NCBI RefSeq assembly: GCF_006539285.1
Contig: NZ_BJMS01000034.1
Coordinates: 1 to 41,156, forward strand
Length of the DNA: 41,156 bases
Direction: 5' to 3'
Source: Sporolactobacillus inulinus
Lineage (GTDB): Bacteria; Bacillota; Bacilli; Bacillales; Sporolactobacillaceae
The notes below the pieces were generated by a model. It saw only the letters and a program-made list of their open reading frames with translations. It did no database searches and was not told the DNA's origin. Each line of letters begins with the position of its first letter. Positions within the stretch are counted from its first letter, which is position 1. The position numbers and the translations under genes are program-made. Shown piece by piece: positions 26,901-35,679 of this stretch.

Positions 26901-27725
26901 CTGCCATTCAGATCCGGCTGCTGCTTGAAGCTGCTCTAAGGCATGGAGTTCCTCAAGCAACGTTTCCGTATAGACGGACGGTCCCCCAGGCTCTCCGCAA
27001 AGCCGAACCGCCTCCCTCATTGCATGAACCGTTCCGTTAATTGTTTGAGCGAGCGCTTCTTTTAATTCGGACAGCCATTCGCATTGATCGAGCGATGTTT
27101 CGCTCGCAACGTGATAGGTTTCAGCCAAATGATCCAGCCATATTTCCGGCCATGGATGACTCATCGAAAATTCATAGATGCGCAGGAGCAGCTGATTCAA
27201 TGCATCATCGCTTCGATCACCTGAATAACGATCAACGAGTTGGTAGAATTGCGGATCATTCGATGCATAGTACGTCTCTAAAAGTCCCTCCAGAACTTCC
27301 TCACGCATCAATTGTGCTTCTGTCTCATCAAGTAGTCGGAATCCCGGATCCAGATCAAGAAAATAATAGTAATGTTTCACAACCGACATACAAAACGCGT
27401 GAAGGGTCATAATCGACGCTTTGCCGAGCAGACCTTGCTGACGGCGCAAGAACAAATGATTCGGTTCGGCAACCAAACATTGATCGAGCGCCTTGCCGAT
27501 ACGCTCACGCATTTCTGATGCGGCCGCCTTTGTAAACGTCACAACGAGCAGATCATCGATATTCACCTGTTGATTCGGGTCGGTCAGTTTCTGGATAATT
27601 CGCGCAACAAGTACCGCCGTTTTGCCTGAACCGGCGGCAGCCGCGACAAGCAAGTCATGCCCTTGCTCTGTGATCGCACGCCATTGAGCGTCCGTCCACG
27701 TTACATTTTTTGGTTTAGTCCTCAT
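23979..27725 (-). CDS. addA: AddA, helicase-nuclease subunit A
   Basis: A 1248-residue UvrD/Rep-type (SF1A) helicase with a C-terminal nuclease. Motifs in order: Walker A AAAGSGKTAVLV (about 30-40), VTFTKAAASEMRERI, Walker B MIDEYQDTN, GDVKQSIYGFR, LSNNFRSR, IMTIHKSKGLEFPVVF, and YVAVTRAREKL. The nuclease domain near the end has GVIDVMIEDEDGLILLDYKTDHL, the PD-(D/E)xK core. With AddB it forms the RecBCD-like enzyme that unwinds and resects double-strand ends and loads RecA. The ATG at 27725 follows GGAGGAG and overlaps the addB stop by 11 bases. The length is typical of Bacillus AddA. Confidence 0.97.
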   Translation of the reverse strand: MRTKPKNVTWTDAQWRAITEQGHDLLVAAAAGSGKTAVLVARIIQKLTDPNQQVNIDDLLVVTFTKAAASEMRERIGKALDQCLVAEPNHLFLRRQQGLLGKASIMTLHAFCMSVVKHYYYFLDLDPGFRLLDETEAQLMREEVLEGLLETYYASNDPQFYQLVDRYSGDRSDDALNQLLLRIYEFSMSHPWPEIWLDHLAETYHVASETSLDQCEWLSELKEALAQTINGTVHAMREAVRLCGEPGGPSVYTETLLEELHALEQLQAAAGSEWQVLRAAVLSVSFGKLKPVRGKEVLPQLKDQVKKIRDTIKAKINDLQQQWFARPADECLKDLNDMAPSVDLIIELVKSFTRQYKKEKRRKAVLDFSDLEHECLAVLRAKDSSPEQERPSIVAEQFRSRFQEVMIDEYQDTNRVQEAILQLITKDNRTGGNLFMVGDVKQSIYGFRLAEPGLFREKYKQFSRPDTDGQVIDLSNNFRSRQEIIDGANFLFRQTMDEKVGGVTYDSAAELCFSAKYPEENRPIDLEIINRASTESEPAGDTDDLDSAELEAAAIADRIIAMIGDDGSSPSFQVFDRTRGQMRAIQFRDIAILLRSASTTAAVIKEVLDQRGIPAYAELSKGYFDAVEVSIMLSLLQVIDNPDQDIPLAAVLRSPIIGLHADELAAIRVADRRSGFYQAMKSYLTEGKSKTVQRLFVFLEKLEEWRDFSKNHAVSELIWQIYRDTGYYDYVGGLSGGTQRQANLKAFYDRARQYEKTTFRGLFRFLRFIERMRANGGDLGEARALSEQADVVRIMTIHKSKGLEFPVVFVAGMNKRFNLRDTAEPALLHKDLGFGTKWINPEFRMSSPTLPYLAIKERMKRDAVAEELRILYVAVTRAREKLILIGTVKDALKQVEKCRDTLHQTDWLLPADSRSSASTYFDWLLPSVARHRAAEALHELLEDEPSRTSVFLDQSEWRVQLIPASGLLQSDAEKKQLNQERLQLLKQGKSMSSHSGVQDEVAARLAWTYPHAVAAASMAKQTVTEIKVQQDYFSSGNDDALLSGSERFSAIGHDRPQFLQQSALSATERGTALHLFMQHLDLKKSDTLEQLKEQGTALVAKEIITEAQEQSFDYQAVRAFFDTAIGKKMREATKVIRESPFSLALPTDEVYPAWNKEAAQETVLVQGVIDVMIEDEDGLILLDYKTDHLGRFPTPEAAVAELKQRYTVQIRLYQRAIEQIWKRKVMRAGLYAFDIGCFVDLTKGGTSR

Positions 27726-30700
27726 CCGGCTTCTCCTCCAACTGCGCTAATTTTTCCAACACATCGCTGTCGTTCATTTTCTTTAGCATCCGATACTGAT
27801 TGCCCGGCTGCGATTGATCAAAGCGGCAAACTGGCCGGAAGGGACAATAAGTACAAGGAACTTGTCCTTTTAGATTAAAAGGCTTGATCGCTACGTCGCC
27901 GTCGAGAATTTTACAGCCTACATCGGTCATGACTCGCCTTGTATAAGAGCGCAGCAGATCAAATTCTTCCTTGCCTGCTAGCGAGGACGCTTTATAAAAG
28001 TCTCCATTCTTCTTAACTCCAAACGGAACGATGTCCGACATTTTTCCTTGCGCCGTTTGATCCGATAAAAGCAGCGCTTCTTCATCTTCCAGAAGCAGCC
28101 CTTTCATTTTAAAATTTTTATAGAGTTCGCGTTCAAGCCGATCTTGTGGAAGCTTTTCGTTCACGTTCAGAAGCGGATTGTGTACATGAAAATAAAGAAC
28201 ACCGGCAGGTTCGGCTTGCGTGCCCAGCCACTTTTTCGAATGGGTGATAATCACGTCCAGATAGGTAAGCATCTGAAGAGCCAGACCATAATAGAGTTCC
28301 GAAAGATCAAGATTCTTAGCGCTCGATTTATAATCAATAATGCGAAGTAGCAGCCGTCCATGCTCATCCGTCGCCTGATCAATACGGTCAATTCGTCCGA
28401 CTACTTCCATTTCCGCGCCTTGTTGTAAAGGGAAATGCAAGGCTGGGATCGGCTTGCCCGGGCCGAAAGGAAGCTCCAGACTGAGTGGTGAAAAGCCACT
28501 GGAACGCGCATGACGGCGAAGTACTCGGGCAACCCGGGCGACAACCTGCGTTAATTTATGCTGCAGATAGCGCAGTCGATTTGAGCTCGTCAAGATCTGT
28601 TTCTGTAAGTTCGGCGCAAGTGTATCTACCGTTTCGCTTGCCAGATGATCGCACTCTTCTGGTGACAAATCATCCCATTTACGCTTTTGCTTCATAACTT
28701 TCGCTGTCATCTGTTTAATCGCCATATGGAACAGTTGGCCAATATCGGGCGCGGCAAGCTGGAAGACATCGCGCTCTTTCAGGTTTAATCCGTAAGAGGC
28801 GAACTGAGAAAAGGGACAGGAATTAAATTTCTCCATTCGTGAAACACTGGTTTGAATGGTTTGTCCATATAGTGCACGTGCAGCATCGGAACTGAGCTGC
28901 TCATCGTTACGCGCGAATAATCCGGACAACGCCATCTTTGCCGCACTCCCCCATTCACGATGTACGGTAAACCAGTTATACGCGTCCCACCATAGTTCCG
29001 CGATTGGATACCCATTCTTCCACGCACGAATCTGAGCTGAAAGCGTACTGACCGTCTTGCGCGGTGTATTGATAAAAGCGAGCTGTTCCTGATCTGCGAG
29101 TTCCCTTGGCGATGCAGGAGCAACGTTTTGTTTCAGATTTGGGAAAAACCGCTGCAAACGTGCGATAAGTGGCGACGGCCGCAACGCTTCACCATCTTCA
29201 GAGGCCAACGGAAAGGACAGGAACAACCTTTTTTTTGCCAGCGTCAACGCGCGATAGATTAATTCGTTTTCCCCAGCCATCTGTTCCGATTCGCCGTCGG
29301 CAACCGTGACCCCTTCATCGTGCAGAAGCTCTCGATCTTTACTTGAGAAAAGGCCTTGTTCAACCGGTTTTGCCGGTAACACGCCTTCGTTGATGCCAAG
29401 CAGAAAAACATCATTAAGTTCTGAAGCGCGCATGCGATCAAGACTTCCCACCATAACTTGATCAAGCGCCGGCGGAACCATGGCAAACTCCAGTGCATCC
29501 AGTCCGGTGTCGATAATGTTGGCAAACAGCTGAAGCGATATGGGTTCATCGCCTCCGGTTGCCACGCATTGGTCAAGAAGATCGATCACCGCTTTCCAAG
29601 CTTGGCCATGTGTTTTTGCCTCATAGAGCCGGTGTTCCTGTTCTGCCTTTCTTGCCATCCGTTCCAACTTTTCAGGAACAGCGAGATCAATGAGAAAACG
29701 ATAGAGCACACCGCAGCGTTCGGCTACCGTCGAGGCTTCCTTAAGCTCGGCTTCAAAGGCTGCCAGCGGCTGTACAATCAGCGCGCGATATTCATTAATC
29801 GTCTTTTCGGTTTCCAACTCTTGATCGGACTGGCTTCGTTCCTGTTCCTCCAAGCCGTGGTACGTTCGGTACGACCATTTCCCGTTATCGGTCCACTTTT
29901 TCCCGTAGTACCCGTGGGCGATCACATAATTTTCCAGTCGATCCATACCTTCGCGTGCGGTTTGCAGATCGTATTCAAATGGAATAAGAAAATCTGTTTT
30001 CACGCAGCGGAAAATAGGCTCATAACGCCAGTTCTGTAAAAGAGCCTCCAATGAAGAACGAATAAATTCAATAAGCGGATGATGCTTCATGGTGCGCTTT
30101 TGATCAATGAAAAATGGAATCCGATAATCTGCAAAAATCGTTTCGATGAGATCGCGATAGTCTGCAAGATTACGAACAAGTACCGTCATCTGCCGGTAAC
30201 GGTCATGGTGCACTCGGGCACATTCGATAATTGCTCGTGCCGTCTGTTCCACTTCCTCGCGGCGATTTGCCGCTTCCGTCAAACGAACGCCATCGGTCTG
30301 CGCGCTCGTCTGCACGGGAAATTGTCCAAAATGCATGGTTAAATTTTTCAGTGCCTTAGATTCCGGACGAACGAGCGTTCTTTGCAAAACAATCGGCTCA
30401 ATGGTCTGGCCATTCAGCTCCGCGCGTTCTTTTAATTGGAGAAACAGATGTGCCGGATGGCGAAAAACAGAAAATTCGTCCGGGAGCCGATCATAAATTT
30501 GATCTGTTCCCAAAACAATAGTGACCTGTTTACACAAACCCATCAGTTGTTCGACGGCCAGCAGTTCTTGTGGTGTCATTGTCTGGAACCCGTCAATCCA
30601 CACTTCCGCTTGTTTCAGAAATTCAGCGTCATTCATTCGTTCAACCATTAAATACAAATAATCTTCACTGTCAATATAAGTTCCTTCCAGTGCCTGACTG

Positions 30701-31212
30701 AATGATTGATAGATTAGTGACAGATCATGAAGCTTGTCCTTTAGCAGCTGCTGATCCGCATCGTCGGTTTTGATCTGCTGCCCCCTAAGGGCAATCTCTT
30801 CCGGCTCGAGACAGTACCGTTTGAATTCAATTAGTGTGTCGCCAAGCAAGTCATAAAAACCGCTTTGCTGTGCCGCCTTACGGAAGAGATGCAATTCATT
30901 CTTTCTATTCTCAACGATTTTGCGCAGGAGCATCGAGATACCGGCCGTATTCAAATGCTGCCGTGTCGCCCCTCCTGCCTGTTGCAAAACGCGCAATGCG
31001 AGACGCGGCAGACTGTATACATTCAATCGGGTCATTCCGCCGAGATCTGGAGTCGAAGCGAGTGTATCTTCCAGACTGAAGGTCATATGTTCCGGGACCA
31101 AATAAATTAGCGGCGCCCCATCCGGCTGCTCTTGCAGCTTGCGGCGAATATCCGTCAAACACGCTGACGTCTTTCCCGTCCCTGGGCGTCCTAAAATGAA
31201 TCGAACAGACAT
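27715..31212 (-). CDS. addB: AddB, helicase-nuclease subunit B
   Basis: A 1165-residue partner of AddA. The N-terminus has an intact Walker A (GRPGTGKTS, 8-16), followed by PEHMTFSLED and a UvrD-like but degenerate motor fold. The C-terminal nuclease contains GRIDRID and LRIIDYKSS. Four cysteines suited to the 4Fe-4S staple are present: one in FNSCPFSQFASYG and three in CTYCPFRPVC. This subunit normally recognises the Chi-like sequence and cuts the 5' strand. The ATG at 31212 follows GGAG by eight bases. It is the first gene of the repair operon; a TATAAT promoter with an overlapping LexA box lies about 65-95 bases upstream. Confidence 0.97.
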   Translation of the reverse strand: MSVRFILGRPGTGKTSACLTDIRRKLQEQPDGAPLIYLVPEHMTFSLEDTLASTPDLGGMTRLNVYSLPRLALRVLQQAGGATRQHLNTAGISMLLRKIVENRKNELHLFRKAAQQSGFYDLLGDTLIEFKRYCLEPEEIALRGQQIKTDDADQQLLKDKLHDLSLIYQSFSQALEGTYIDSEDYLYLMVERMNDAEFLKQAEVWIDGFQTMTPQELLAVEQLMGLCKQVTIVLGTDQIYDRLPDEFSVFRHPAHLFLQLKERAELNGQTIEPIVLQRTLVRPESKALKNLTMHFGQFPVQTSAQTDGVRLTEAANRREEVEQTARAIIECARVHHDRYRQMTVLVRNLADYRDLIETIFADYRIPFFIDQKRTMKHHPLIEFIRSSLEALLQNWRYEPIFRCVKTDFLIPFEYDLQTAREGMDRLENYVIAHGYYGKKWTDNGKWSYRTYHGLEEQERSQSDQELETEKTINEYRALIVQPLAAFEAELKEASTVAERCGVLYRFLIDLAVPEKLERMARKAEQEHRLYEAKTHGQAWKAVIDLLDQCVATGGDEPISLQLFANIIDTGLDALEFAMVPPALDQVMVGSLDRMRASELNDVFLLGINEGVLPAKPVEQGLFSSKDRELLHDEGVTVADGESEQMAGENELIYRALTLAKKRLFLSFPLASEDGEALRPSPLIARLQRFFPNLKQNVAPASPRELADQEQLAFINTPRKTVSTLSAQIRAWKNGYPIAELWWDAYNWFTVHREWGSAAKMALSGLFARNDEQLSSDAARALYGQTIQTSVSRMEKFNSCPFSQFASYGLNLKERDVFQLAAPDIGQLFHMAIKQMTAKVMKQKRKWDDLSPEECDHLASETVDTLAPNLQKQILTSSNRLRYLQHKLTQVVARVARVLRRHARSSGFSPLSLELPFGPGKPIPALHFPLQQGAEMEVVGRIDRIDQATDEHGRLLLRIIDYKSSAKNLDLSELYYGLALQMLTYLDVIITHSKKWLGTQAEPAGVLYFHVHNPLLNVNEKLPQDRLERELYKNFKMKGLLLEDEEALLLSDQTAQGKMSDIVPFGVKKNGDFYKASSLAGKEEFDLLRSYTRRVMTDVGCKILDGDVAIKPFNLKGQVPCTYCPFRPVCRFDQSQPGNQYRMLKKMNDSDVLEKLAQLEEKPDED

Positions 31213-31279
31213 TTTCTTCGCTCCAATCATCGTTTTGTTCTTGAACGTCTTATTGGATGCGTGCGTTTGGTTGTCCCTA

Positions 31280-31308
31280 ATTATAGCATACGCAGAACAT
31301 CCGTTCTA
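31280..31308 (-). promoter_or_regulatory. addB promoter with overlapping LexA (SOS) box
   Basis: On the minus strand a perfect -10 TATAAT (31285-31280) is preceded by TATGC, an extended -10. Seventeen bases upstream lies TAGAAC as a weak -35. The LexA-type dyad GAACGGATGTTC (31306-31295) covers the -35 edge and spacer. It fits the B. subtilis SOS consensus CGAACRNRYGTTYC in all core positions. A repressor bound there would block RNA polymerase, so the whole addBA-sbcDC operon is predicted to be induced by DNA damage. Confidence 0.7.
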
Positions 31309-31346
31309 TTTATTGCTTGCTGTTTACGGCACTCTGCAATACAGAC

Positions 31347-31378
31347 AAAAACCGCAGAACAATCGCGCGCTGCGGTTT
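31347..31378 (-). terminator. Terminator of the YqgV-like gene
   Basis: AAACCGCAG (31349-31357) pairs with CTGCGGTTT (31370-31378); on the minus strand the stem ends in TTTTTG. It lies 26 bases after the stop at 31404 and separates this gene from the addB promoter. Confidence 0.75.
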
Positions 31379-31403
31379 CTTGTTTCTTTTCAGTTTGCCT
31401 CAA

Positions 31404-31703
31404 TCACTGATTTGATTTCCGGTATTTTCCTACCTTTTCTTCAATCGATGTTCCTTGAGGGCGAAAATGGATCTTCACTTCCGCCGCAACTTCATCGGCA
31501 CCGGCTTCAACCGTTGCGTAGACTGTTTTTTTCACGACATCAAGCAGCTCGTCCAGTTCTCCTTCAAGTATCGTTTCGAGTGCAGTCACTTCATACTTGA
31601 CTCCAGAATCCTGAATCACTTTAATCGCTTCATCTACCAGTCCGTATGTGTCTTTCTCCTTAGAAAACGGCAGAATCTGAAGCCCAACATTACTGATCGG
31701 CAT
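31404..31703 (-). CDS. Thiamine-binding protein, MTH1187/YqgV family
   Basis: A 99-residue protein of the DUF77/thiamine-binding family (YkoF and YqgV relatives). It has the ferredoxin-like pattern NVGLQILPFSKEKD, VDEAIKVIQDSGVKYEVTALETILEGELDEL, and EVAAEVKIHFRPQG. Members bind thiamine and probably act as carriers or sensors in the cytosol. AGGAGG lies eight bases before the ATG at 31703. The open frame runs 20 codons further upstream but has no ribosome site there. It stands alone between terminators. The exact physiological role is unknown. Confidence 0.85.
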   Translation of the reverse strand: MPISNVGLQILPFSKEKDTYGLVDEAIKVIQDSGVKYEVTALETILEGELDELLDVVKKTVYATVEAGADEVAAEVKIHFRPQGTSIEEKVGKYRKSNQ

Positions 31704-31835
31704 CGGAAAGACCTCCTGATTTTTTGGGTTACTCTTTTCCCGAAAATTAAGGGTGTGTATCAATCATCGTTTCGCTCTTGCAGCATGATGATCTTCTCTT
31801 TAATCATACTCTGATCCGCGCCCCATCAAAAGAAA

Positions 31836-31875
31836 AAAGGGCCGCCCGTAAATCGACGAGTCGATCATGAGGACA
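31836..31875 (-). terminator. Likely terminator of the cyclophilin gene
   Basis: On the minus strand AGGCTGTCC pairs with GGGCGGCCCT, with one bulge and G-U pairs, around a long loop that itself holds ATCGAC/GTCGAT. TTTTTT follows. It lies about 25-60 bases past the ppiB stop. Confidence 0.6.
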
Positions 31876-31897
31876 GCCTCAGCATTTATTTTTTTAT

Positions 31898-32335
31898 TTA
31901 GGCATCAAAGACTTCAACCTTATCCATCACATCTCCATTGTGCATCGCAAGCACAGGCTCGATGCCACTTGTGACTTGTCCAAAAACGGTGTGCACACCA
32001 TCAAGATGGGGCTGCGGCTCATGGACAATAAAAAATTGACAGCTTCCTGTGTCTCTGCCTGCATGAGCCATCGAAAGGGCACCCTGAACATGCTTATGCG
32101 GGTTGCCGTCGGTCTCACATTTGATGGTATAGCCTGCATCGCCTGTGCCGTCACCTCTTGGGCATCCGCCTTGACTGACAAAACCCGGAATAACTCGATG
32201 GAACGTCAGACCGTTGTAGAATCCTGAATTTGCAAGCTTCTCAAAGTTTGCTACCGTGTTCGGTGCTTCATCAGGAAACAGATCAAATGCAATCTGCTTA
32301 CCATTCGCTAATAATATCGATCCTTTTTTACCCAT
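31898..32335 (-). CDS. ppiB: Peptidyl-prolyl cis-trans isomerase, cyclophilin type
   Basis: A 145-residue single-domain cyclophilin without a signal peptide, so cytosolic. Active-site motifs are present: [13 protein letters not shown] with the catalytic Arg, [29 protein letters not shown], and [12 protein letters not shown]. It catalyses proline isomerisation in folding proteins. The ATG at 32335 follows CTGGAG by eight bases; the in-frame GTG nine bases upstream overlaps that site. QGGC replaces the commoner QGGD after the catalytic loop. It stands alone. Confidence 0.93.
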   Translation of the reverse strand: MGKKGSILLANGKQIAFDLFPDEAPNTVANFEKLANSGFYNGLTFHRVIPGFVSQGGCPRGDGTGDAGYTIKCETDGNPHKHVQGALSMAHAGRDTGSCQFFIVHEPQPHLDGVHTVFGQVTSGIEPVLAMHNGDVMDKVEVFDA

Positions 32336-32444
32336 GAACTTCACTCCAGTACACCATTCGATTAGACATTCATTCTACCATATTGCTGCTCTGCTGAGAA
32401 CTAAAAGCCTGATGCACCGAAACAGTCCTGCTTTCTGCGCGCTA

Positions 32445-33119
32445 TCATTCGCGACGCCGCTTCACCCCGTTCGTCTTTTTGTTCCAATAAATCAAAAACA
32501 TTGCCGACAGCCCGACAAAGAAACCACCTGCGCAGTATCCGGCAAGGATATCGGTAAAGTAATGAACCCGAAGAAGCGGGCGGCTGAATCCAACCAGCAA
32601 AATCATGCTAAACCCGAGCACGACCCACAACACCCGGATCCATCTGCGTTTGATGAGCGGGAGAACCAATAAAATGAGCAATCCATATACGGTTGACGCA
32701 TTCATGGCATGACCGCTCGGAAAACTATAGCCGCTCTCATGAACCAGATGGTGCATCGGCGGACGATCCCGAATCACCCAATCCTTCAACACTACATTTG
32801 TCCGGCGCTCCAACAGGAAAAAAAGCGGTAGAATAATGACCGACAGATAGCGCTTGTACAATAGCAGATACACCATAAAAACAGCAATAATGACCGACAA
32901 CAGTTTGCCCGTAGCAAAATCAGTAAATCTGGAAAAAAAAGCAACCATTGACGGCGTTCGGATTGGATCGAGACTTTTAATCAATGCCTGATCTAAGGCT
33001 TGAACAGCCGGCTGGCGCACAGCGATAACCAAAATTAAAAAAAATAAAACGCAAGTCAAAGACAGCCACAGCCATGGTGTGATGGTATTGGATTGAAGCT
33101 CCTTTTTTCTAGCTGACAC
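32445..33119 (-). CDS. PAP2-family membrane phosphatase
   Basis: A 224-residue membrane protein with five or six helices and the three PAP2 phosphatase motifs: KDWVIRDRP (K-x6-RP), SFPSGHAM (PSGH), and SRPLLRVHYFTDILAG (SR-x5-H-x3-D). The catalytic His pair and Arg are intact. It probably dephosphorylates undecaprenyl pyrophosphate or phosphatidylglycerol phosphate on the outer membrane face, as in B. subtilis YodM, BcrC and YuA-type enzymes; the substrate cannot be chosen from sequence. The GTG at 33119 follows GGGGGAAAGG. The C-terminus is short and basic (KKTNGVKRRRE). Confidence 0.87.
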   Translation of the reverse strand: MSARKKELQSNTITPWLWLSLTCVLFFLILVIAVRQPAVQALDQALIKSLDPIRTPSMVAFFSRFTDFATGKLLSVIIAVFMVYLLLYKRYLSVIILPLFFLLERRTNVVLKDWVIRDRPPMHHLVHESGYSFPSGHAMNASTVYGLLILLVLPLIKRRWIRVLWVVLGFSMILLVGFSRPLLRVHYFTDILAGYCAGGFFVGLSAMFLIYWNKKTNGVKRRRE

Positions 33120-33218
33120 AAGCCTTTCCCCCTGCTTCCAAATGAATCGATTTATGGTACGATAACGTTAAAAATAATACATGTCTCTTTTCTCATTTTA
33201 AGTTGGGAGCTGAACTTT

Positions 33219-33665
33219 ATGACAGATTTTCACTTTAACCTTAAGGGAACGTGGAACGGATCATGGGATGGCAGCGGACAAATCAAAACAAACGGTCTCT
33301 CAACCGTTGTTTCCGTTGATCAATCGATGTCTGGAAAAGGAATCGGGACCAATCCCGATGAACTGCTACTCGGTGCACTCGCCTCTTGTTTTTTGATCAC
33401 GCTGGGCATTCGCCTCGATAAAGAAAAGATCGCTTATGACCATATCGCTATTCAAACACAAGGTGTTGTGACCAAGCGCGGCGGTCTCCATTTTGAAAAA
33501 GTGATTCACCAGCCGACCATCTACCTGTTAAAACCGTTCGATGAAACCGGCACTGACCGTCTTGAGTACTGTATCCATAGAGCGGAACAGGATTGCATGA
33601 TCGCAAAAGCAGTTAAGGGCAATGTTCAGATCGACATCGAACCTAAATTTATCGCTGTACCCTAG
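33219..33665 (+). CDS. OsmC-family protein, YmaD-like
   Basis: A 148-residue OsmC/Ohr-fold protein closest, as I recall it, to B. subtilis YmaD and the SACOL1771 group. TNPDELLLGALASC carries the first redox Cys (C57) and EQDCMIAKAVKGN the second (C126), the spacing of organic-hydroperoxide reductases. It also has C118. The role is probably thiol-dependent detoxification of organic peroxides in the cytosol. The ATG at 33219 follows GGGAG. Its last 17 bases overlap the convergent DUF948 gene, with no terminator between them. Confidence 0.87.
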   Translation: MTDFHFNLKGTWNGSWDGSGQIKTNGLSTVVSVDQSMSGKGIGTNPDELLLGALASCFLITLGIRLDKEKIAYDHIAIQTQGVVTKRGGLHFEKVIHQPTIYLLKPFDETGTDRLEYCIHRAEQDCMIAKAVKGNVQIDIEPKFIAVP

Positions 33666-33981
33666 AAGCGCGAATGGTGTTATAAATTGATTTTCCCTTG
33701 CAAACGGCAACTTGAACACTTAGGATTGATTGCTTCGCTTGATTTACAGTGTCTTGAACTTTTCCCTTCTTTTGCATGATATCCGATTGAATGCGGGAAA
33801 GGTTCACCGTCAATGCTTCACTTTCTTTCACAACCTTTGCGGATTGATCCTGAAGTTTTGCACCGGTCTTTGATATTTTCGCAAGTGATCCATTCATTAA
33901 ATGCGCTGTTTTCATCATAGAAATGACAAAAAAGATAATCGCAGCGGCAATCAGCACAAGGCTTAGATAGACAATAACCAT
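33649..33981 (-). CDS. DUF948 family membrane-anchored protein
   Basis: A 110-residue protein. An N-terminal membrane helix (about 2-22) precedes a helical region rich in K, Q and S (GSLAKISKTGAKLQDQSAKVVKESEALTVNLSRIQSDI), likely a coiled coil. This is the layout of DUF948 proteins (YtxG and YoxC type) of Bacillus, whose function is unclear though some are in general-stress operons. The ATG at 33981 follows AAAGGGG by eight bases. The stop lies inside the 3' end of the convergent OsmC-like gene. Confidence 0.75.
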   Translation of the reverse strand: MVIVYLSLVLIAAAIIFFVISMMKTAHLMNGSLAKISKTGAKLQDQSAKVVKESEALTVNLSRIQSDIMQKKGKVQDTVNQAKQSILSVQVAVCKGKSIYNTIRASRVQR

Positions 33982-34051
33982 CGATTGGGCCCCTTTCTTG
34001 ACGAAAAAGATTCTAATCGTATCATACCCTATTCCAGACAAAAGATCATGA

Positions 34052-34909
<858 letters not shown>

Positions 34910-34951
34910 GAAAAACCAAGCATCGCCCAGCCTCTATACATTTATTCGACA

Positions 34952-34992
34952 AAAAAAGATGAATCGATCGTTGCGGTCGATTCATCTTTTTT
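34952..34992. terminator. Bidirectional terminator between fabL and sodC
   Basis: Perfect 16-base arms (34952-34967 and 34977-34992, core GATGAATCGA) end in AAAAAA/TTTTTT on both sides. It lies between the convergent fabL and superoxide dismutase genes. Confidence 0.92.
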
Positions 34993-34996
34993 GTTT

Positions 34997-35551
34997 TTAC
35001 TTAATGACGCCGCACAAGATCCTGTCCCCTGAGTTTCCAGAAGGATCAGTGACTTGATCGTCACCTTTTTCATGAATAATTAACGCTGAACCATCAGCAT
35101 CACGCAAAGAATTGGGTTCCCCTTCTTTTAAGGTAACCATCGAATTGAAAAGAACCGTTTTCACATGACCGTGACGATCCGCAAAGATGTTGACCATATC
35201 GCCTGCATGCGGACCCATTGGATTCTTTAATCCATGTTTCTTATTTTCCGGATTAAAATGAGCACCGGCAGACATGAAGTCAGGAGGCGTACAACTTCCG
35301 TATTCATGGAAGTGAATGGCATGAATGCCGGGTGTTAATCCCTCTGCTTCCAGCTCGATACGTACCCCTTTTGCTGTTTCACTAAGTTTTGCCGTACCCA
35401 TTTCTTCATTTTTGGCATTGATCAATGAAACAATCAGTTTGCCGTTCTGAGCATCTTTTGCATTAGCGCTTAAATGCGGATGGTGCACAAAGGCAATGAC
35501 GATCAGTGCAAGCATTGCACATAGGGCATAAATCAGCTTTTGATACTTCAC
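34997..35551 (-). CDS. sodC: Cu/Zn superoxide dismutase-like protein
   Basis: A 184-residue exported protein. An N-terminal hydrophobic segment (about 4-22) acts as signal or anchor. The SOD domain keeps all the usual ligand residues. The copper histidines are in IHFHEYGSC, AHFNP (bridging His) and LIIHEKGDD. The zinc ligands are in KKHGLKNPMGPHAGD, with His, His and Asp. The Cys pair for the internal disulfide is GSC and ILCGV. B. subtilis YojM, the counterpart, is reported to have lost part of its copper site, so the complete set here suggests an active enzyme. It would remove superoxide outside the membrane. AGGAGG lies nine bases before the GTG at 35551. Confidence 0.92.
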   Translation of the reverse strand: MKYQKLIYALCAMLALIVIAFVHHPHLSANAKDAQNGKLIVSLINAKNEEMGTAKLSETAKGVRIELEAEGLTPGIHAIHFHEYGSCTPPDFMSAGAHFNPENKKHGLKNPMGPHAGDMVNIFADRHGHVKTVLFNSMVTLKEGEPNSLRDADGSALIIHEKGDDQVTDPSGNSGDRILCGVIK

Positions 35552-35679
35552 CCGAATCAACCTCCTGAGCATAGAATGCGCCGATTGAACCGATTTTACT
35601 CATCTAAACGTGGAATTCTTTTAATAAAATGTCGAAAATGCTATGATTTACGTTATATTACTGATCTGGGTGGGTGGAT

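Noticed and set aside
29458-30039. 193-codon plus-strand frame inside addB
   Set aside because: Antisense shadow of a certain gene, as are the many frames over sbcC and addA.
33649-33665. Frameshift or misannotation at the OsmC/DUF948 overlap
   Set aside because: Both frames keep family-typical ends; a 17-base convergent overlap is acceptable.
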